10,771 bases of DNA from Porphyrobacter sp. (GCA_014359685.1 JACIYY010000278.1:1-10771); one strand, 5' to 3'; shown: positions 1-7,997, numbered from the stretch's first letter. Made by a program: numbers and translations. The notes: generated from the sequence alone by a model not told the origin.

Positions 1-290
1 CCCCAGTTCTCGAACGGGCCTGCCTCGCGGCGGGCGATCAGCGCCTGCCGCTCGGCCTCCGCCGCCAGCTCACGCTGGTGGGCCTGGAAGGCATCGTGGA
101 GCTCCGCGATCTCCGCCGCATCCTCGGGATTGGTCTGCCGCGCCAGTTCGATGACGGTCGCGACCTTGGTTGCGTCGCCGGTTGCGATCGCCGCGTCGAT
201 GATCGCCCGCACCGGGGCCGGCAGCTCGGCACGCGCCGGCTGGCTGAAGGCGAGTGCAGGCAGAGCAAGGGCGAGCAGGCGGGGCGACAT
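1..290 (-). CDS. Signal-peptide protein, probable DUF481 outer-membrane protein (N-terminal part; runs off the left edge)
   Basis: Only the first 96 codons are in the window. The ATG at 290 is preceded by a GAGAGG ribosome-binding sequence with short spacing. The protein starts with a secretion signal: MSPR, a hydrophobic stretch LLALALPALAFS, and a probable cleavage after QPARA near residue 21. Residues 22-90 look mainly helical and charged (a RAIIDAAIATGD segment, an ELARQTNPEDAAEI segment, then an E/R/A-rich stretch), ending in GPFENWG at the edge. Sphingomonad DUF481 proteins (salt-induced outer-membrane beta-barrel family) commonly have this type of N-terminus before the barrel. That assignment is from memory of the family, and the barrel itself is outside the window. 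It starts 17 bp after the ABC permease stop, so it is probably co-transcribed with the transporter. What is secure is an exported protein with a helical N-terminal region. Confidence 0.6.
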   Translation of the reverse strand, partial: MSPRLLALALPALAFSQPARAELPAPVRAIIDAAIATGDATKVATVIELARQTNPEDAAEIAELHDAFQAHQRELAAEAERQALIARREAGPFENW

Positions 291-307
291 CGCCTCTCGC
301 TAGCCAA

Positions 308-1078
308 TCAACCGCGCAATCGCCAGCCGGTGCGGAAAATCGTGGCGATCACCCCGACGCAGACCACCAGGAACCCCAGCGTCATCCCCACCGAAATGGC
401 GATCGGCACATCGGAGGTGCCGGTGAAGGTCCAGCGCAGGCCGTTTACCAGATAGACGATCGGGTTGACCAGCGCGACGGTGCGCCATGGCTCCCCCAGC
501 ATGTCGATCGAATAGAAGGTGCCCCCGAGGAATGTCAGCGGCGTCAGAATCAGCAGCGGCACGACCTGCAGCTTCTCGAAATTGTCGGCCCAGATGCCAA
601 GGATGAAGCCGAACAGCGAGAACGCCGCCGCAACCAGCAGGACGTAGCCCAGCGCATAGAAGGGATGGACGATCGTGTAATCGACGAACAAAGTCGCGGT
701 CGTGAGAATGATCGCCGCCAGCAGCAGCGACTTGATCGCCGCCGCGCCGACGAAGCCGATCAGCGTCTCTGTCACCCCGACAGGCGCGGACAGCAATTCG
801 TACACCGCACCGGTGAAGCGCGGCATATAGATGCCGAAGCTGGCATTGCTGGTGGTTTCCGACAGCAGGGTCAGCATCAGCAGGCCGGGAACGATGAACG
901 CGCCGTAGGAGACGCCGCCGATCTCCTCAATGCGGCCGCCGATGGCTGCGCCGAAGACGATGAAATACAGCGAGGTCGTCAGCACCGGCGAGAGGATCGA
1001 GCCGTAGATGGTGCGGAAGAACCGCATCAGCTCGTTCGTCAGGATCGCCAGGGCGCCGCGCAGGTTGAGGCCGCTCAT
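308..1078 (-). CDS. yadH: ABC-2 type transporter permease, YadH-like
   Basis: This 256-residue integral membrane protein has the length and layout of E. coli YadH. It should form the membrane channel of an ABC-2 transporter with the ATPase encoded just upstream. About six hydrophobic segments are visible, near residues 30-47, 58-76, 106-131, 140-163, 171-190 and 224-247. Family hallmarks are [15 protein letters not shown] (36-50), the FIVPGL segment (61-66) and the C-terminal [17 protein letters not shown] block (178-194), followed by [12 protein letters not shown] (205-216). The ATG at 1078 overlaps the ATPase stop as ATGA, with a GAGG ribosome-binding sequence inside the ATPase gene, which indicates translational coupling. 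The substrate cannot be read from sequence: E. coli YadGH is itself poorly characterised, and ABC-2 members move drugs, polysaccharides or lipids. The family call is firm and the cargo unknown. Confidence 0.9.
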   Translation of the reverse strand: MSGLNLRGALAILTNELMRFFRTIYGSILSPVLTTSLYFIVFGAAIGGRIEEIGGVSYGAFIVPGLLMLTLLSETTSNASFGIYMPRFTGAVYELLSAPVGVTETLIGFVGAAAIKSLLLAAIILTTATLFVDYTIVHPFYALGYVLLVAAAFSLFGFILGIWADNFEKLQVVPLLILTPLTFLGGTFYSIDMLGEPWRTVALVNPIVYLVNGLRWTFTGTSDVPIAISVGMTLGFLVVCVGVIATIFRTGWRLRG

Positions 1079-2034
1079 GCCGCCTCTGCCCGGGCAGACG
1101 CGGCGCCGTTCTCGACCAGCGTCACGAAGATGTCCTCCAGGCTGGACTGGCGGGTTTCGATCGCCTCGAACACGATCCCCTCGGCCACCAGCGTGCGCAG
1201 GATCCGGGCGATCTCGCGCCGCCCCTTCCCCGCGCCGTCGCCGCCCCGGTATTGCAGCACCCGCCCATCCTCCTCCAGACTCAGCGCATAGGCCGACAGC
1301 GAGGGCGGGATGACGGGCAGCGGCCGGTCGAGCGTGATCCGCGCCTCCGTGCGGCCCAGCTTGCCGATGATCGCCGCCTTGTCGTCCACCAGCAGGATGC
1401 GGCCCTTGTCGATCACCCCGACTCGGTCGGCCATCTCCTCGGCCTCCTCGATATAATGGGTGGTCAGGATGATGGTGGTCCCCCTCGCCCGCAGCTCGCC
1501 GATCTGGCGCCACATGTCGCGCCGCAGCTCGACGTCGACACCGGCGGTGGGCTCGTCCAGGAACAGCAGTTCGGGATCGTGGGCGAGCGCCTTGGCGATC
1601 ATCACCCGGCGCTTCATCCCGCCCGACAGCTCGCGGATCTTGGTATGGCGCTTGTCATACAGGCTCAGCGACCGCAGCACTTCGTGGATGCGCGCACGAT
1701 CGGGCGGGCAGCCGAAGATGCCGCGCGAATAGGCGACCGAGCGTTCGACCTGCTCGAACGTATCGAAGGCCAGTTCCTGCGGCACCAGCCCGATGCGCCG
1801 GCGGACCGCGCGCCAGTGATGGGCCACATCCTGCCCGAAGGCGCAGATCGTGCCCGCCGTCGGGCGCACCAACCCGCAGACCGCGCCGATCAGCGTGGTC
1901 TTGCCGGCCCCGTTTGGGCCGAGCAGGGCGAAGATCTCCCCCCGGCGGATGGTCAGGTCGACGCCGGCAAGCGCGGTGGTGCCGCCCTTGTAGGTCTTGG
2001 CGAGGCCGCGAATGTCGAGGATGGAATCGGACAC
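1075..2034 (-). CDS. yadG: ABC transporter ATP-binding protein, YadG-like
   Basis: This 319-residue cytoplasmic ATPase drives the ABC-2 permease encoded next. All nucleotide-binding motifs are intact: Walker [10 protein letters not shown] (39-47), Q-loop in GLVPQE (Q86), signature LSGGM (136-140), Walker B LLFLDEP (156-162) and the H-loop histidine in TTHY (H193). The stretch [13 protein letters not shown] (163-175) is very close to that of E. coli YadG. The C-terminal part after about residue 225 is the accessory region usual in this subfamily. The start is GTG at 2034: an in-frame TAA lies three codons upstream, so this is the first possible start, and the N-terminus [15 protein letters not shown] fits the family. 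No good Shine-Dalgarno sequence precedes it, only AGG abutting the start codon. It lies 43 bp after queA and overlaps the permease start by 4 bp. Confidence 0.93.
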   Translation of the reverse strand: MSDSILDIRGLAKTYKGGTTALAGVDLTIRRGEIFALLGPNGAGKTTLIGAVCGLVRPTAGTICAFGQDVAHHWRAVRRRIGLVPQELAFDTFEQVERSVAYSRGIFGCPPDRARIHEVLRSLSLYDKRHTKIRELSGGMKRRVMIAKALAHDPELLFLDEPTAGVDVELRRDMWRQIGELRARGTTIILTTHYIEEAEEMADRVGVIDKGRILLVDDKAAIIGKLGRTEARITLDRPLPVIPPSLSAYALSLEEDGRVLQYRGGDGAGKGRREIARILRTLVAEGIVFEAIETRQSSLEDIFVTLVENGAASARAEAA

Positions 2035-2077
2035 CTGCGGTTAATGGCGCCTGCCGCGCCGTTTGCAAGGCGCGCAG

Positions 2078-3109
2078 CTATCGCGGCAGCAGCAGCGAGG
2101 CATCCCCGTAGCTGTAGAACCGATAGCGTTGCGCGATCGCATGGGCGTAGGCGGCCTGCATCCGCTCCAGCCCCATCAGCGCCGAAACCAGCATGAACAG
2201 CGTGGAGCGCGGCAGGTGGAAGTTGGTCATCAAGCCGTCGACGGCGCGAAAGCGATAGCCGGGGGTGATGAAGATCGCCGTATCCCCTGCGAACGGGCGG
2301 ATCAGGCCATCCTCTCCCGCCGCACTTTCGAGCAGGCGCAGGCTGGTGGTGCCGACCGCGATCACCCGCCCGCCCGTGCGCCGCGCCGCGTTGAGGCGAT
2401 CGGCGGTGGCGGCATCGATGCGACCCCACTCGGCGTGCATCGCATGCTCGGCGGTGTCCTGCGCCTTGACCGGCAGGAACGTGCCCGCGCCGACATGCAG
2501 CGTGAGCGTCTCGCGCGCGATCCCGGCCGCATCCAGCGCGGCGATCAGGTCGGATGTGAAGTGCAGAGCCGCAGTGGGCGCGGCGACGGCGCCGTCCTGG
2601 CGGGCGAACATGGTCTGATAGTCGGCGCGGTCGGCCTCGTCGGTCGCCCGCCGGCTGGCGATGTAGGGCGGCAGCGGCATGGTCCCGGCGCGCTCCAGCA
2701 GCAGCTCCACCGGCTCCTCCCCGGCAAAGGCGAGGGTCCAGCTGCCGTCTTCGTGACGCTGCTCGGCGATGGCCGCGACGCCGCCGGCAAAGTCCACGCG
2801 ATCGCCCGCGCGCAGACGCCGGCCATTGCGGATGAACGCCTGCCAGCGGCGCAGGTCGATGCGCTTGTGCAGCGTCGCGCCGATCCGCGCCTCTCCCCGG
2901 CGACCCTCCAGCCGAGCCGGGATCACGCGGGTATCGTTGAACACCAGCACGTCGCCTGGCCGCAGCACCGCCGGCAGGTCGCGAACGGCCCGGTCCCGGA
3001 ACGCGCCCTCGCCCGGCACCACCAGCAGCCGCGCGGCATCGCGCGGGCGGGCCGGCCTGAGGGCGATCCGCTCCGGCGGAAGCTCGAAATCGAACAGGTC
3101 GACGCGCAC
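2078..3109 (-). CDS. queA: S-adenosylmethionine:tRNA ribosyltransferase-isomerase QueA
   Basis: QueA transfers and rearranges the ribosyl group of S-adenosylmethionine onto 7-aminomethyl-7-deazaguanine in tRNA, giving epoxyqueuosine at wobble position 34 of GUN-anticodon tRNAs. The 343-residue protein is full length. Conserved blocks are [11 protein letters not shown] (1-11), [12 protein letters not shown] (57-68), [13 protein letters not shown] (173-185), [11 protein letters not shown] (205-215), the ITPGYRF segment (281-287), [13 protein letters not shown] (292-304) and the terminal [12 protein letters not shown] (329-340). The start is GTG at 3109, with AGGGA six bases upstream and an in-frame TAG five codons upstream, so the N-terminus is well fixed. 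It lies 56 bp after the isomerase gene. Its usual partner tgt, which inserts the queuosine precursor and in many alphaproteobacteria follows queA, is not next to it; a transporter gene is there instead. Tgt must be elsewhere if the pathway is complete. Confidence 0.97.
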   Translation of the reverse strand: MRVDLFDFELPPERIALRPARPRDAARLLVVPGEGAFRDRAVRDLPAVLRPGDVLVFNDTRVIPARLEGRRGEARIGATLHKRIDLRRWQAFIRNGRRLRAGDRVDFAGGVAAIAEQRHEDGSWTLAFAGEEPVELLLERAGTMPLPPYIASRRATDEADRADYQTMFARQDGAVAAPTAALHFTSDLIAALDAAGIARETLTLHVGAGTFLPVKAQDTAEHAMHAEWGRIDAATADRLNAARRTGGRVIAVGTTSLRLLESAAGEDGLIRPFAGDTAIFITPGYRFRAVDGLMTNFHLPRSTLFMLVSALMGLERMQAAYAHAIAQRYRFYSYGDASLLLPR

Positions 3110-3165
3110 CGCGCGTCCCTAGCGAGGGGATCCGTCCGGCGGAAGCCGGCGGGCGCGGATGCCGG

Positions 3166-3864
3166 CTACTGGCCGGCCGCAGCGGCGAGGCCGGCGCCGC
3201 TGAGGTCATCGGCGGTGATGCTGCTCGCGATCGGCGCCGGGCTGGCAAGGGGCATTTTCTGCGGCTTCCCGTCGGCGGCGATCGAGGCTTGCAGGATGGT
3301 GGTCGGATTTTCCGGCGGCTCCCCCCGCGCGATCGCGTCGACGGCATCCATCCCGGCGATCACGCGGCCGAAATTGGTGTAGGTCCGGTCGAGCGAGAAG
3401 CGCGGGTAGAACACGATGAAGAACTGGCTGTTGGCGCTGTCCTCCGCCTGTGAACGGGCCATCGAGACAGTACCGCGCACATGCGGGAACTGGTTGAACT
3501 CGGGCGCCAGGTTCGGCAGCTCCGACCCGCCGCGCCCGGTGCCGGTCGGATCGCCGGTCTGGGCCATGAAGCCGTCGATCACCCGGTGGAAGATCACCCC
3601 GTCGTAAAAGCCCTGCCGCGTCAGGGTCTTGATCCGCTCGACATGGGCGGGCGCCCAGTCCGGCATCAGGCGGATCGCGACCCGGCGCCCATTCGACAGG
3701 TCGAGCAGGAGGATGTTCTCGAGATCCTTGGTAACATCGGGATCGGCGGCAAGGCGAACCGGTGCCGCCGCCGTGGCGGGCGCAGAGGTGTCCTGCGCCA
3801 TGGCGCCGAACGACGCGAGCGCGACGGGAAGCGCGAGCGCCAGGGCAAGAAGGCGGTTGATCAT
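3166..3864 (-). CDS. Exported cyclophilin-type peptidyl-prolyl cis-trans isomerase
   Basis: This 232-residue protein should catalyse proline cis-trans isomerisation during folding in the periplasm. An N-terminal signal peptide is clear: MINR, a Leu/Ala-rich core, and a likely cleavage AMA|Q after residue 23. The cyclophilin domain covers roughly residues 49-195. It carries IFHRVIDGFMAQTGDPTGTG (91-110, with the catalytic-type arginine R94), MARSQAEDSANSQFFI (135-150) and TNFGRVIAGMDAVD (163-176). A short A/S/P-rich tail (about 196-232) beyond the domain looks disordered. I chose ATG 3864 because it places the signal peptide exactly at the N-terminus. An in-frame upstream start at 3927 would add 21 residues lacking signal character and would run into the promoter region. 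The ribosome-binding site is weak (GGA). It resembles E. coli PpiA in type and location, but orthology is not established. It sits between coaD and queA, a neighbourhood often seen in alphaproteobacteria. Confidence 0.94.
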   Translation of the reverse strand: MINRLLALALALPVALASFGAMAQDTSAPATAAAPVRLAADPDVTKDLENILLLDLSNGRRVAIRLMPDWAPAHVERIKTLTRQGFYDGVIFHRVIDGFMAQTGDPTGTGRGGSELPNLAPEFNQFPHVRGTVSMARSQAEDSANSQFFIVFYPRFSLDRTYTNFGRVIAGMDAVDAIARGEPPENPTTILQASIAADGKPQKMPLASPAPIASSITADDLSGAGLAAAAGQ

Positions 3865-3898
3865 GGCATCCAGGCAGGTTGCGGAATGGAAGCGAGCG

Positions 3899-3927
3899 CC
3901 TTTACCGGCGACGCGCTGACAGTTCAA
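3899..3927 (-). promoter_or_regulatory. Candidate sigma-70-type promoter for the cyclophilin gene
   Basis: In the 69-bp gap between coaD and the isomerase gene, the minus strand carries TTGAAC (3927-3922), a 17-bp spacer and TAAAGG (3904-3899). This would start transcription near 3892, leaving a leader of about 28 nt before the ATG at 3864. It is the best promoter-like spacing match on the left block and lies in its longest intergenic gap. It was found by eye only. If real, the isomerase, queA and perhaps the transporter genes can be expressed independently of xseB-ispA-coaD. Confidence 0.4.
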
Positions 3928-3933
3928 TGAACG

Positions 3934-4467
3934 TCATCGCGGCACGGTGTTCGCACGCTCCGCCACCCGCGCGACCACCAGATCGCGCACCTCCGCGCTG
4001 ACAAAGGGCGTGATGTCGCCACCCAGATTGGCGATTTCCTTGACCAGCTTGGAGGCGATGGGCTGCAACGAGACGTCGGCCATCAGGAACACCGTCTCGA
4101 TCTTGTCGTTCAACTTCTGGTTCATGCCCGCCATCTGGTATTCGTATTCGAAATCGGCGACTGCGCGCAGCCCGCGCACGATCAGGCTGGCGCCGAGATC
4201 CTGGGCGTAATGCATCAGCAGCGCGTTGAAACCCCGCACCTCGACATTGCCGAGGCCCTGCCGGGCGATTTCCGCCCGGACCATCTCCATCCGTTCCTCT
4301 GGCGTGAACATCGGGTTCTTTGACGGATTGGTGGTGACCCCGATGATCAGCCGGTCGACCAGCTTGCTGCCCCGCCGGATGATATCCGCATGGCCCAGCG
4401 TCACCGGGTCGAAAGTGCCGGGATAGAGCCCTATCCGTTCGCGGCGGCCGGCGTTCGGCGTGCTCAT
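3934..4467 (-). CDS. coaD: Phosphopantetheine adenylyltransferase CoaD
   Basis: CoaD catalyses the penultimate step of coenzyme A synthesis, joining ATP and 4'-phosphopantetheine to give dephospho-CoA. The 177-residue protein is slightly longer than the usual 160-170, because of a short hydrophilic N-terminal extension (residues 1-10). It has the nucleotidyltransferase core: IGLYPGTFDPVTLGH (12-26) with the T-x-G-H signature at 23-26, the substrate-binding IVRGLRAVADFEYEYQMA (96-113), and the C-terminal LQPIASKLVKEIA (134-146), which corresponds to the SSxLVKEIA motif. The ATG at 4467 overlaps the ispA stop as ATGA, and GGAG lies eight bases upstream inside ispA, so the two are translationally coupled. 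The alternative in-frame extension upstream was not needed. The call is firm. Confidence 0.97.
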   Translation of the reverse strand: MSTPNAGRRERIGLYPGTFDPVTLGHADIIRRGSKLVDRLIIGVTTNPSKNPMFTPEERMEMVRAEIARQGLGNVEVRGFNALLMHYAQDLGASLIVRGLRAVADFEYEYQMAGMNQKLNDKIETVFLMADVSLQPIASKLVKEIANLGGDITPFVSAEVRDLVVARVAERANTVPR

Positions 4468-5369
4468 CGGTCGCGCTCCACCACGAAACGGGCCAGCGCG
4501 CGCAGCAGATCGGCCTCCGCGCCATAGTGGGCGAGGTGGCCGACCGCCTGCTTGCTGAGTGCGCGCGCCTGCTCGCGCGCCTTGTCGGGGCCCATCAGCG
4601 AGACGAAGGTGGCCTTCCCGGCCGCCGCATCCTTGCGCAGCGCCTTGCCGGCGAGGCTCTGGTCGCCGTCATGGTCGAGCAGGTCGTCGGCGATCTGGAA
4701 GGCGACGCCGATGTCCCGGGCATAGAGGCGCAGGGGGCCGCGCCCCTCCTCCGGCACGCGGCCCAGGATCGCGCCCATCTCGACCGCCGCGCCGAGCAGC
4801 GCGCCGGTTTTCAGCTGCTGCAATCGGGTCACGGCGTGAAGGTCGAACTGCGCACCTTGCGCTGCCAGGTCCATCATCTGCCCTCCCGCCATCCCCCGGT
4901 GCCCGCTGGCCATGGCGAGGCAATGCGTCAGCTCGGCCCGGACGAAGGGGTCGGAGCACAGGCCGGGATCGGCGACCAGCTCGAAGGCGAGCGCGTGCAG
5001 GGAATCGCCGGCCAGCACCGCTATCGCCTCTCCGAAGGCGACATGGACGGTCGGCTTGCCGTGCCGCAGCGCATCGTCGTCCATGCAGGGCAGATCGTCA
5101 TGGACCAGCGAATAGGCGTGGATCGCCTCGACCGCGCAAGCCGCACGGATCGCCATCGAGCGCGCGGCGCCATACATTTCGGCCACCGTTACCAGCAGCA
5201 GCGGGCGCACCCGTTTGCCGCCGCCGATCACGGCGTGACGCATCGCCTCCACCAGGCGGGCGCGCGGATCGGCGGGCACCGGCAGCAGCGCATCGAACGC
5301 GGCATCGATCTCGCGCTGGATGCGCTGGAGCCCGGGTCCAAGGATGTCTTGCGCCAGCGCCAATGCCAT
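4464..5369 (-). CDS. ispA: Farnesyl diphosphate synthase (polyprenyl synthetase) IspA
   Basis: IspA condenses isopentenyl diphosphate with dimethylallyl and geranyl diphosphate to make farnesyl diphosphate, the precursor of undecaprenyl phosphate, quinone side chains and carotenoids. The protein has 301 residues, as expected. Seen in order: GGGKRVRP (49-56), the first aspartate-rich motif HDDLPCMDDD (90-99) with the DDxxxxD spacing typical of bacterial farnesyl synthases, GGQMMDL (162-168), LKTGALL (186-192) and the second aspartate-rich motif FQIADDLLD (224-232), followed by GKATFVSLMG (251-260). I chose ATG 5369, eleven bases after the xseB stop, with GAGG overlapping that stop codon. A longer reading from 5480 would overlap xseB heavily. 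The xseB-ispA order matches E. coli, but dxs, which follows there, is replaced here by coaD. Confidence 0.96.
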   Translation of the reverse strand: MALALAQDILGPGLQRIQREIDAAFDALLPVPADPRARLVEAMRHAVIGGGKRVRPLLLVTVAEMYGAARSMAIRAACAVEAIHAYSLVHDDLPCMDDDALRHGKPTVHVAFGEAIAVLAGDSLHALAFELVADPGLCSDPFVRAELTHCLAMASGHRGMAGGQMMDLAAQGAQFDLHAVTRLQQLKTGALLGAAVEMGAILGRVPEEGRGPLRLYARDIGVAFQIADDLLDHDGDQSLAGKALRKDAAAGKATFVSLMGPDKAREQARALSKQAVGHLAHYGAEADLLRALARFVVERDR

Positions 5370-5380
5370 CTGCCGGTGCC

Positions 5381-5629
5381 TCAGGCCGGATCGAACGGCA
5401 CCGCGCCGGTGGCGCTGCCGTCGGGGCCCGCGACGATCTTCTCGATCCGCGCCTGCGCCTGGTCGAGCCGCGCCTGGCAATGCCGCCGCAGCGCTTCGCC
5501 CCGTTCGTAGAGGCTGATCGATTCCTCCAGCGGAACCTCCCCGCCCTCCAGCCGGCGCACCACGTCTTCCAGCGCGCGCAGCGCCTGCTCGAAGCTCATC
5601 GCGGCGATGGGTGGCCCCTCCTCCTCCAT
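5381..5629 (-). CDS. xseB: Exodeoxyribonuclease VII small subunit XseB
   Basis: XseB is the small helical subunit that binds the catalytic XseA chain to form exonuclease VII, which degrades single-stranded DNA in both directions. The predicted 82 residues match the family length of about 80. The diagnostic core is visible: [20 protein letters not shown] (12-31), then [20 protein letters not shown] (32-51) and a charged helix [15 protein letters not shown] (51-65), ending in the short tail AVPFDPA. The ATG at 5629 is preferred, with AGG about six bases before it. A TTG at 5665 would add 12 residues without family similarity and would sit in a possible -35 sequence. xseA is not in the window. 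It heads the minus-strand cluster and is divergent from purL. Confidence 0.93.
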   Translation of the reverse strand: MEEEGPPIAAMSFEQALRALEDVVRRLEGGEVPLEESISLYERGEALRRHCQARLDQAQARIEKIVAGPDGSATGAVPFDPA

Positions 5630-5636
5630 GCCTGGT

Positions 5637-5665
5637 GCTTTGGCGGGCGCATCGCGACGGGTCAA
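5637..5665 (-). promoter_or_regulatory. Possible -35 element and weak promoter upstream of xseB
   Basis: Within the 122-bp divergent gap between xseB and purL (5630-5751), the minus strand has GCTTGACC, whose TTGACC (5665-5660) is a good alphaproteobacterial -35 sequence. The hexamer 17 bases further on is CAAAGC (5642-5637), a poor -10 match. Such a promoter would start almost at the xseB ATG. On the plus strand I see no convincing promoter for purL in this gap. This is a low-confidence call by eye. Confidence 0.22.
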
Positions 5666-5726
5666 GCGTGCTGGCGCGCTCGTCCCGGCCGCCGATCCAC
5701 CGTTCTCAGGGGGGCTGGCGAGCGAC

Positions 5727-5749
5727 CCCGCGCGCGGCTAAGGCGCGGG
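5727..5749 (+). promoter_or_regulatory. Hairpin at the purL ribosome-binding site
   Basis: The sequence CCCGCGC (5727-5733) is exactly complementary to GCGCGGG (5743-5749). A nine-base loop GCGGCTAAG separates them, and the structure ends two bases before the purL ATG. The likely Shine-Dalgarno sequence AAGG (5740-5743) lies in the loop and first stem base. A seven-pair all-GC stem here could limit ribosome access. In GC-rich DNA such inverted repeats also arise by chance, so regulation is only a hypothesis. Confidence 0.35.
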
Positions 5750-5751
5750 CG

Positions 5752-7986
5752 ATGTCCCAGATCACGCCGCAGATCGTCGAGGCGCACGGCCTCAGCCCCG
5801 AGGAATATCAGCGCGTGCTGGATGCGCTGGGCCGCGAACCCAACCTGGTGGAGCTGGGCATCTTCTCGGTCATGTGGTCCGAACATTGCAGCTACAAGTC
5901 GAGCCGGCTGCACCTGCGCAAGCTGCCTACCCAGGCGCCGTGGGTGATCTGCGGGCCGGGCGAGAATGCCGGGGTGATCGATATCGGTCCCGGACCCGGC
6001 GGGACGCGGCAGGCGGCGATCTTCAAGATGGAGAGCCACAACCACCCCAGCTACATCGAGCCCTATCAGGGCGCGGCCACCGGCGTTGGCGGCATCCTGC
6101 GCGACGTGTTCACGATGGGCGCGCGGCCGGTCGCCAACCTCAACGCGCTGCGCTTCGGCCGGCCCGATCATCCGCGGATGAAGCATCTGGTGCGCGGCGT
6201 TGTCGCGGGGATCGGCGGCTACGGCAATTGCGTCGGCGTGCCCACGGTCGGGGGGGAGACCGAATTCCACCGCGCCTATGACGGCAACATTCTTGTCAAT
6301 GCGATGACCGTCGGCGTCGCCGATGCGGACAGGATCTTCTATTCGGCGGCGACGGGTGTCGGCAACCCGATCGTCTATGTCGGCAGCAAGACCGGGCGCG
6401 ACGGCATTCACGGCGCCACCATGGCCAGCGCCGATTTCGCCGAGGATGCCGCCGCCAAGCGCCCCACCGTGCAGGTCGGGGACCCGTTCACCGAGAAGCT
6501 GCTGATCGAAGCCTGTCTCGAGCTGATGGCGACCGATGCCATCGTCGCCATCCAGGACATGGGCGCGGCGGGCCTGACCTCCTCCAGCGTGGAGATGGCC
6601 AGCAAGGGTGGCGCCGGCATCCGCCTCGACATGAACAAGGTGCCCTGCCGCGAGGAGGGCATGACCCCTTACGAAATGATGCTGTCGGAAAGCCAGGAGC
6701 GGATGCTCATGGTCCTCAAGCCCGGCCGCGAAGGCGAGGCGGAGGCGATCTTCCGCAAGTGGGAGCTCGATTTCGCGGTGATCGGGGAGGTCACCGATAC
6801 CGGGCACATGGTGCTGGAATTCGACGGGGCGGTGGTGTGTGACATCCCGCTCGCCCCGCTCGCGGACGAGGCGCCGCTGTATGACCGGCCGCGGGCCGCC
6901 CTGGCCGCGCCGGCGCCGCTCGCCGATGTTCCGCAGAGCGAGGATCCCGGCGCGGACCTGCTGGCGCTGGTGGCCTGTCCCGATCTCGCCAGCCGCCGCT
7001 GGATCTGGGAGCAATACGACCATCAGGTCGGCGCCGATACGCTGGCAGGCCCGGGGGGCGATGCCGCGCTGGTGCGGGTCCACGGCACCCGCAAGGCGCT
7101 GGCGATGACCACCGACTGCACGCCGCGCTATTGCCTCGCCGACCCGTTCGAGGGCGGCAAGCAGGCGGTGGCGGAGGCCTATCGCAACCTCTGCGCGGTC
7201 GGGGCCCGGCCGCTGGCGATCACCAATTGTCTCAATTTCGGCAACCCGCAGCGGCCCGAGATCATGGCGCAGTTCGTGGGCTGCATCGAAGGCATGGCCG
7301 AGGCGTGCCGGCTGCTCGACTTCCCGGTGGTGAGCGGGAATGTCTCGCTCTACAACGAAAGCAAGGCGACCGGCGGGGGCAGCGCGATCCTGCCGACCCC
7401 GGCGGTCGGCGGCGTCGGCCTGATCGAGGACTACACCCGCCGCGCCAGCATCGCCTTCAAGGCAGAGGGCGAGACGATCTACCTGATGGGACAGGAACGC
7501 TGGGCCTCGCCCAACCCGCTGCGCGGCCATCTCGGCCAGTCGCTGTGGCTGCGCGAGATCCACGGGCGCGAGGACGGACCGCCCCCGCCCGTCGACCTGA
7601 CGCTGGAGCGCCATTCGGGCGAGTTCATCCGCGAGCTGATCGCGGCCGGGCTGGTCAGCGCGGTCCACGACGTGTCCGATGGCGGGCTGGCGGTGGCGCT
7701 GGCGGAGATGGCGCTGGCAGGCGGACTGGGGGCCGAGGTCGCCGCCCATCCCCGATACAGCGCGGCGCAATGGTGGTTCGGCGAGGATCAGGGCCGCTAT
7801 TTGTTCACCGTTCCCGATGATGCGGCCTTTCAGGCGCAGCTCGCCAGGGGCACGCGCGATGCCGACACCGCCTCCTCCGGCGTGCGGCGGCTCGGCACGG
7901 TCGGGGGCGATCGCCTGCTGGGCGTTCCGCTGGCCGAGCTGCGTGAGGCGAACGAACGGTTCTTCCGCGAGTGGATGGAAGGCTGA
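5752..7986 (+). CDS. purL: Phosphoribosylformylglycinamidine synthase subunit PurL
   Basis: PurL is the ATP-dependent synthetase subunit of the PurL-PurQ-PurS complex, which converts formylglycinamide ribonucleotide to its amidine in purine synthesis. The 744 residues fit the small PurL type; there is no fused glutaminase domain, so PurQ and PurS must be encoded elsewhere. Conserved segments include [15 protein letters not shown] (38-52, with the expected catalytic histidine H45), [12 protein letters not shown] (68-79), KMESHNHPS (92-100), [18 protein letters not shown] (111-128), [13 protein letters not shown] (216-228), a [10 protein letters not shown] block (310-319), [10 protein letters not shown] (490-499), [11 protein letters not shown] (527-537) and [18 protein letters not shown] (638-655). 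The ATG at 5752 begins MSQITPQIV, usual for alphaproteobacterial PurL, with AAGG eight bases upstream. A DUF418 gene follows after 11 bp. Confidence 0.98.
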   Translation: MSQITPQIVEAHGLSPEEYQRVLDALGREPNLVELGIFSVMWSEHCSYKSSRLHLRKLPTQAPWVICGPGENAGVIDIGPGPGGTRQAAIFKMESHNHPSYIEPYQGAATGVGGILRDVFTMGARPVANLNALRFGRPDHPRMKHLVRGVVAGIGGYGNCVGVPTVGGETEFHRAYDGNILVNAMTVGVADADRIFYSAATGVGNPIVYVGSKTGRDGIHGATMASADFAEDAAAKRPTVQVGDPFTEKLLIEACLELMATDAIVAIQDMGAAGLTSSSVEMASKGGAGIRLDMNKVPCREEGMTPYEMMLSESQERMLMVLKPGREGEAEAIFRKWELDFAVIGEVTDTGHMVLEFDGAVVCDIPLAPLADEAPLYDRPRAALAAPAPLADVPQSEDPGADLLALVACPDLASRRWIWEQYDHQVGADTLAGPGGDAALVRVHGTRKALAMTTDCTPRYCLADPFEGGKQAVAEAYRNLCAVGARPLAITNCLNFGNPQRPEIMAQFVGCIEGMAEACRLLDFPVVSGNVSLYNESKATGGGSAILPTPAVGGVGLIEDYTRRASIAFKAEGETIYLMGQERWASPNPLRGHLGQSLWLREIHGREDGPPPPVDLTLERHSGEFIRELIAAGLVSAVHDVSDGGLAVALAEMALAGGLGAEVAAHPRYSAAQWWFGEDQGRYLFTVPDDAAFQAQLARGTRDADTASSGVRRLGTVGGDRLLGVPLAELREANERFFREWMEG

Positions 7987-7997
7987 GGGCTGCGGCG

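Noticed and set aside
2055..2074. Inverted repeat CGCGCC-N8-GGCGCG between queA and the ABC genes
   Set aside because: A six-pair stem without a following T-run is expected by chance in such GC-rich sequence. It could be a weak transcript-end structure, but nothing more can be said.
3136..3149. Inverted repeat CCGGC-GGAA-GCCGG between the isomerase gene and queA, considered as a terminator
   Set aside because: The stem is only five pairs and no T-run follows on the minus strand, so intrinsic termination is not supported.
2063..3382. Plus-strand open frame of 439 codons opposite queA and the isomerase gene
   Set aside because: It is antisense to two clear genes, has Q/R/G-rich sequence without motifs, and has no ribosome-binding evidence.
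5370..5480. Longer N-terminus for ispA starting at 5480
   Set aside because: The added 37 residues are Arg/Gly-rich out-of-frame xseB sequence; the ATG at 5369 gives the family-typical start and length.
7673..7730. Repetitive-looking GGCGCTGGCGG-type stretch near the end of purL
   Set aside because: It is codon-phased coding for the conserved [15 protein letters not shown] block of PurL, not a tandem repeat.
5662..7770. Open frame of about 700 codons antisense to purL
   Set aside because: It is the complement of the strongly conserved purL frame in GC-rich DNA, where stops are rare on the opposite strand. The translation is rich in R, H, D and G with no recognisable domain.
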